A stretch of DNA of 12,893 nt from UBA2645 sp964513555 (GTDB lineage: Bacteria > Pseudomonadota > Alphaproteobacteria > Rickettsiales > UBA1997), in the NCBI GenBank assembly GCA_964513555.1, contig CAZENB010000048.1, positions 1-12,893 of the forward strand. The letters are read 5' to 3'. The notes under the pieces were generated by a model that was not told where the DNA came from, searched no databases, and worked only from the letters and a program-made list of their open reading frames with translations. Of this stretch, positions 12,617 through 12,893 are shown piece after piece (position 1 is the first letter of the stretch; every line of letters starts with the position of its first letter). The position numbers and the translations under genes are program-made.

Positions 12617-12893
12617 ATGACAAATAAAAAAGTAAAGAAAGTTGTTTTAGCCTATTCTGGTGGTCTTGACACTTCAGTAATTTTAAAGTGGTTACAAGAA
12701 AATTATGATTGTGAAGTTGTGACATTTACAGCCGATTTAGGTCAGGGTGAAGAGCTTGAACCGGCTCGTGAAAAAGCCAAAAAACTTGGTGTGAAAGAAA
12801 TTTTTATTGAAGATTTACGTGAAGAATTCGTTCGTGACTATGTATTTCCAATGTTTAGAGCTAATACAGTTTATGAAGGTGTTTATTTGCTTG
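12617..12893 (+). CDS. argG: Argininosuccinate synthase (N-terminal part, runs off right edge)
   Basis: ATP-dependent ligase that joins citrulline and aspartate, the penultimate step to arginine. Ninety-two codons are visible. The N-type ATP-pyrophosphatase loop YSGGLDTSVILKWL (13-26) is intact, and TADLGQGEELEPAREKA follows, as in all members of this family. A segment VFPMFRANTVYEGVYLL closes the window, matching the region that goes on to bind citrulline and ATP. The start at 12617 gives the standard short N-terminus. Presence of argG suggests arginine or urea-type metabolism is kept, a trait missing from strongly reduced Rickettsia; whether the gene is complete cannot be seen here. Confidence 0.96.
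   Translation, partial: MTNKKVKKVVLAYSGGLDTSVILKWLQENYDCEVVTFTADLGQGEELEPAREKAKKLGVKEIFIEDLREEFVRDYVFPMFRANTVYEGVYLL

Noticed and set aside
1..12893. CRISPR arrays, tRNA or rRNA genes, insertion sequences, riboswitches
   Set aside because: Looked for by eye on both strands. No regularly spaced repeats, cloverleaf with conserved T-loop, transposase or known riboswitch core was seen.

Overview
This is an AT-rich window (roughly 30% G+C by eye) from an alphaproteobacterium. Three things point there: a split b'/b pair of F0 ATP synthase subunits in the order a-c-b'-b, an IalB-type periplasmic protein, and short palindromic intergenic repeats of the kind common in Rickettsiales and related lineages. 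Weak Shine-Dalgarno sequences, Lys/Ile/Asn-rich proteins and displaced operon fragments (pheT without pheS, nuoABC without nuoD, F0 genes without F1 genes) suggest a Rickettsiales-like or similar host-associated lineage. The start of argG and a complete dapA argue that some amino-acid and cell-wall precursor synthesis remains, so this need not be a minimal-genome parasite. The lineage assignment is inference.

Layout. 1-559 (-) is the N-terminal part of a membrane-anchored P-loop NTPase that runs off the left edge. 574-726 (+) looks like the decayed tail of an unidentified gene, cut off where the NTPase gene begins. pheT (734-3112, -) follows. Next is the F0 operon, read right to left: atpB (5532-4783), atpE (4579-4343), atpF' (4211-3771) and atpF (3767-3288). 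Its two long spacers, either side of atpE, are full of inverted repeats. Divergent from atpB is a two-gene unit: an exported IalB-like protein (5644-6165) and a 163-residue membrane-anchored protein with a repeated GFW-x-SMI motif (6167-6658). These converge on dapA (7641-6772, -). Divergent from dapA is nuoA-nuoB-nuoC (7742-9393, +), followed by a 140-residue membrane protein of unknown function (9414-9836). A long inverted repeat at 9853-9904 separates this from a tightly coupled leftward operon: GNAT acetyltransferase (12525-12091), YihY-family membrane protein (12091-11204) and folC (11207-9903). The start of argG (12617 onward, +) runs off the right edge.

Together the genes form a housekeeping segment: the proton channel of ATP synthase, the peripheral arm and one membrane subunit of complex I, a tRNA synthetase subunit, folate polyglutamylation and lysine/diaminopimelate synthesis. 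The unusual parts are the left-edge NTPase with the gene relic beside it, the palindromic repeats (3211-3277, 4261-4330, 6671-6730, 8151-8228), the hairpin-rich leader of atpE, and two small membrane proteins I cannot name. No stretch over 300 bases lacks a gene; the longest gap is the 203-bp atpB-atpE spacer. I saw no tRNA, rRNA, CRISPR array or insertion sequence.
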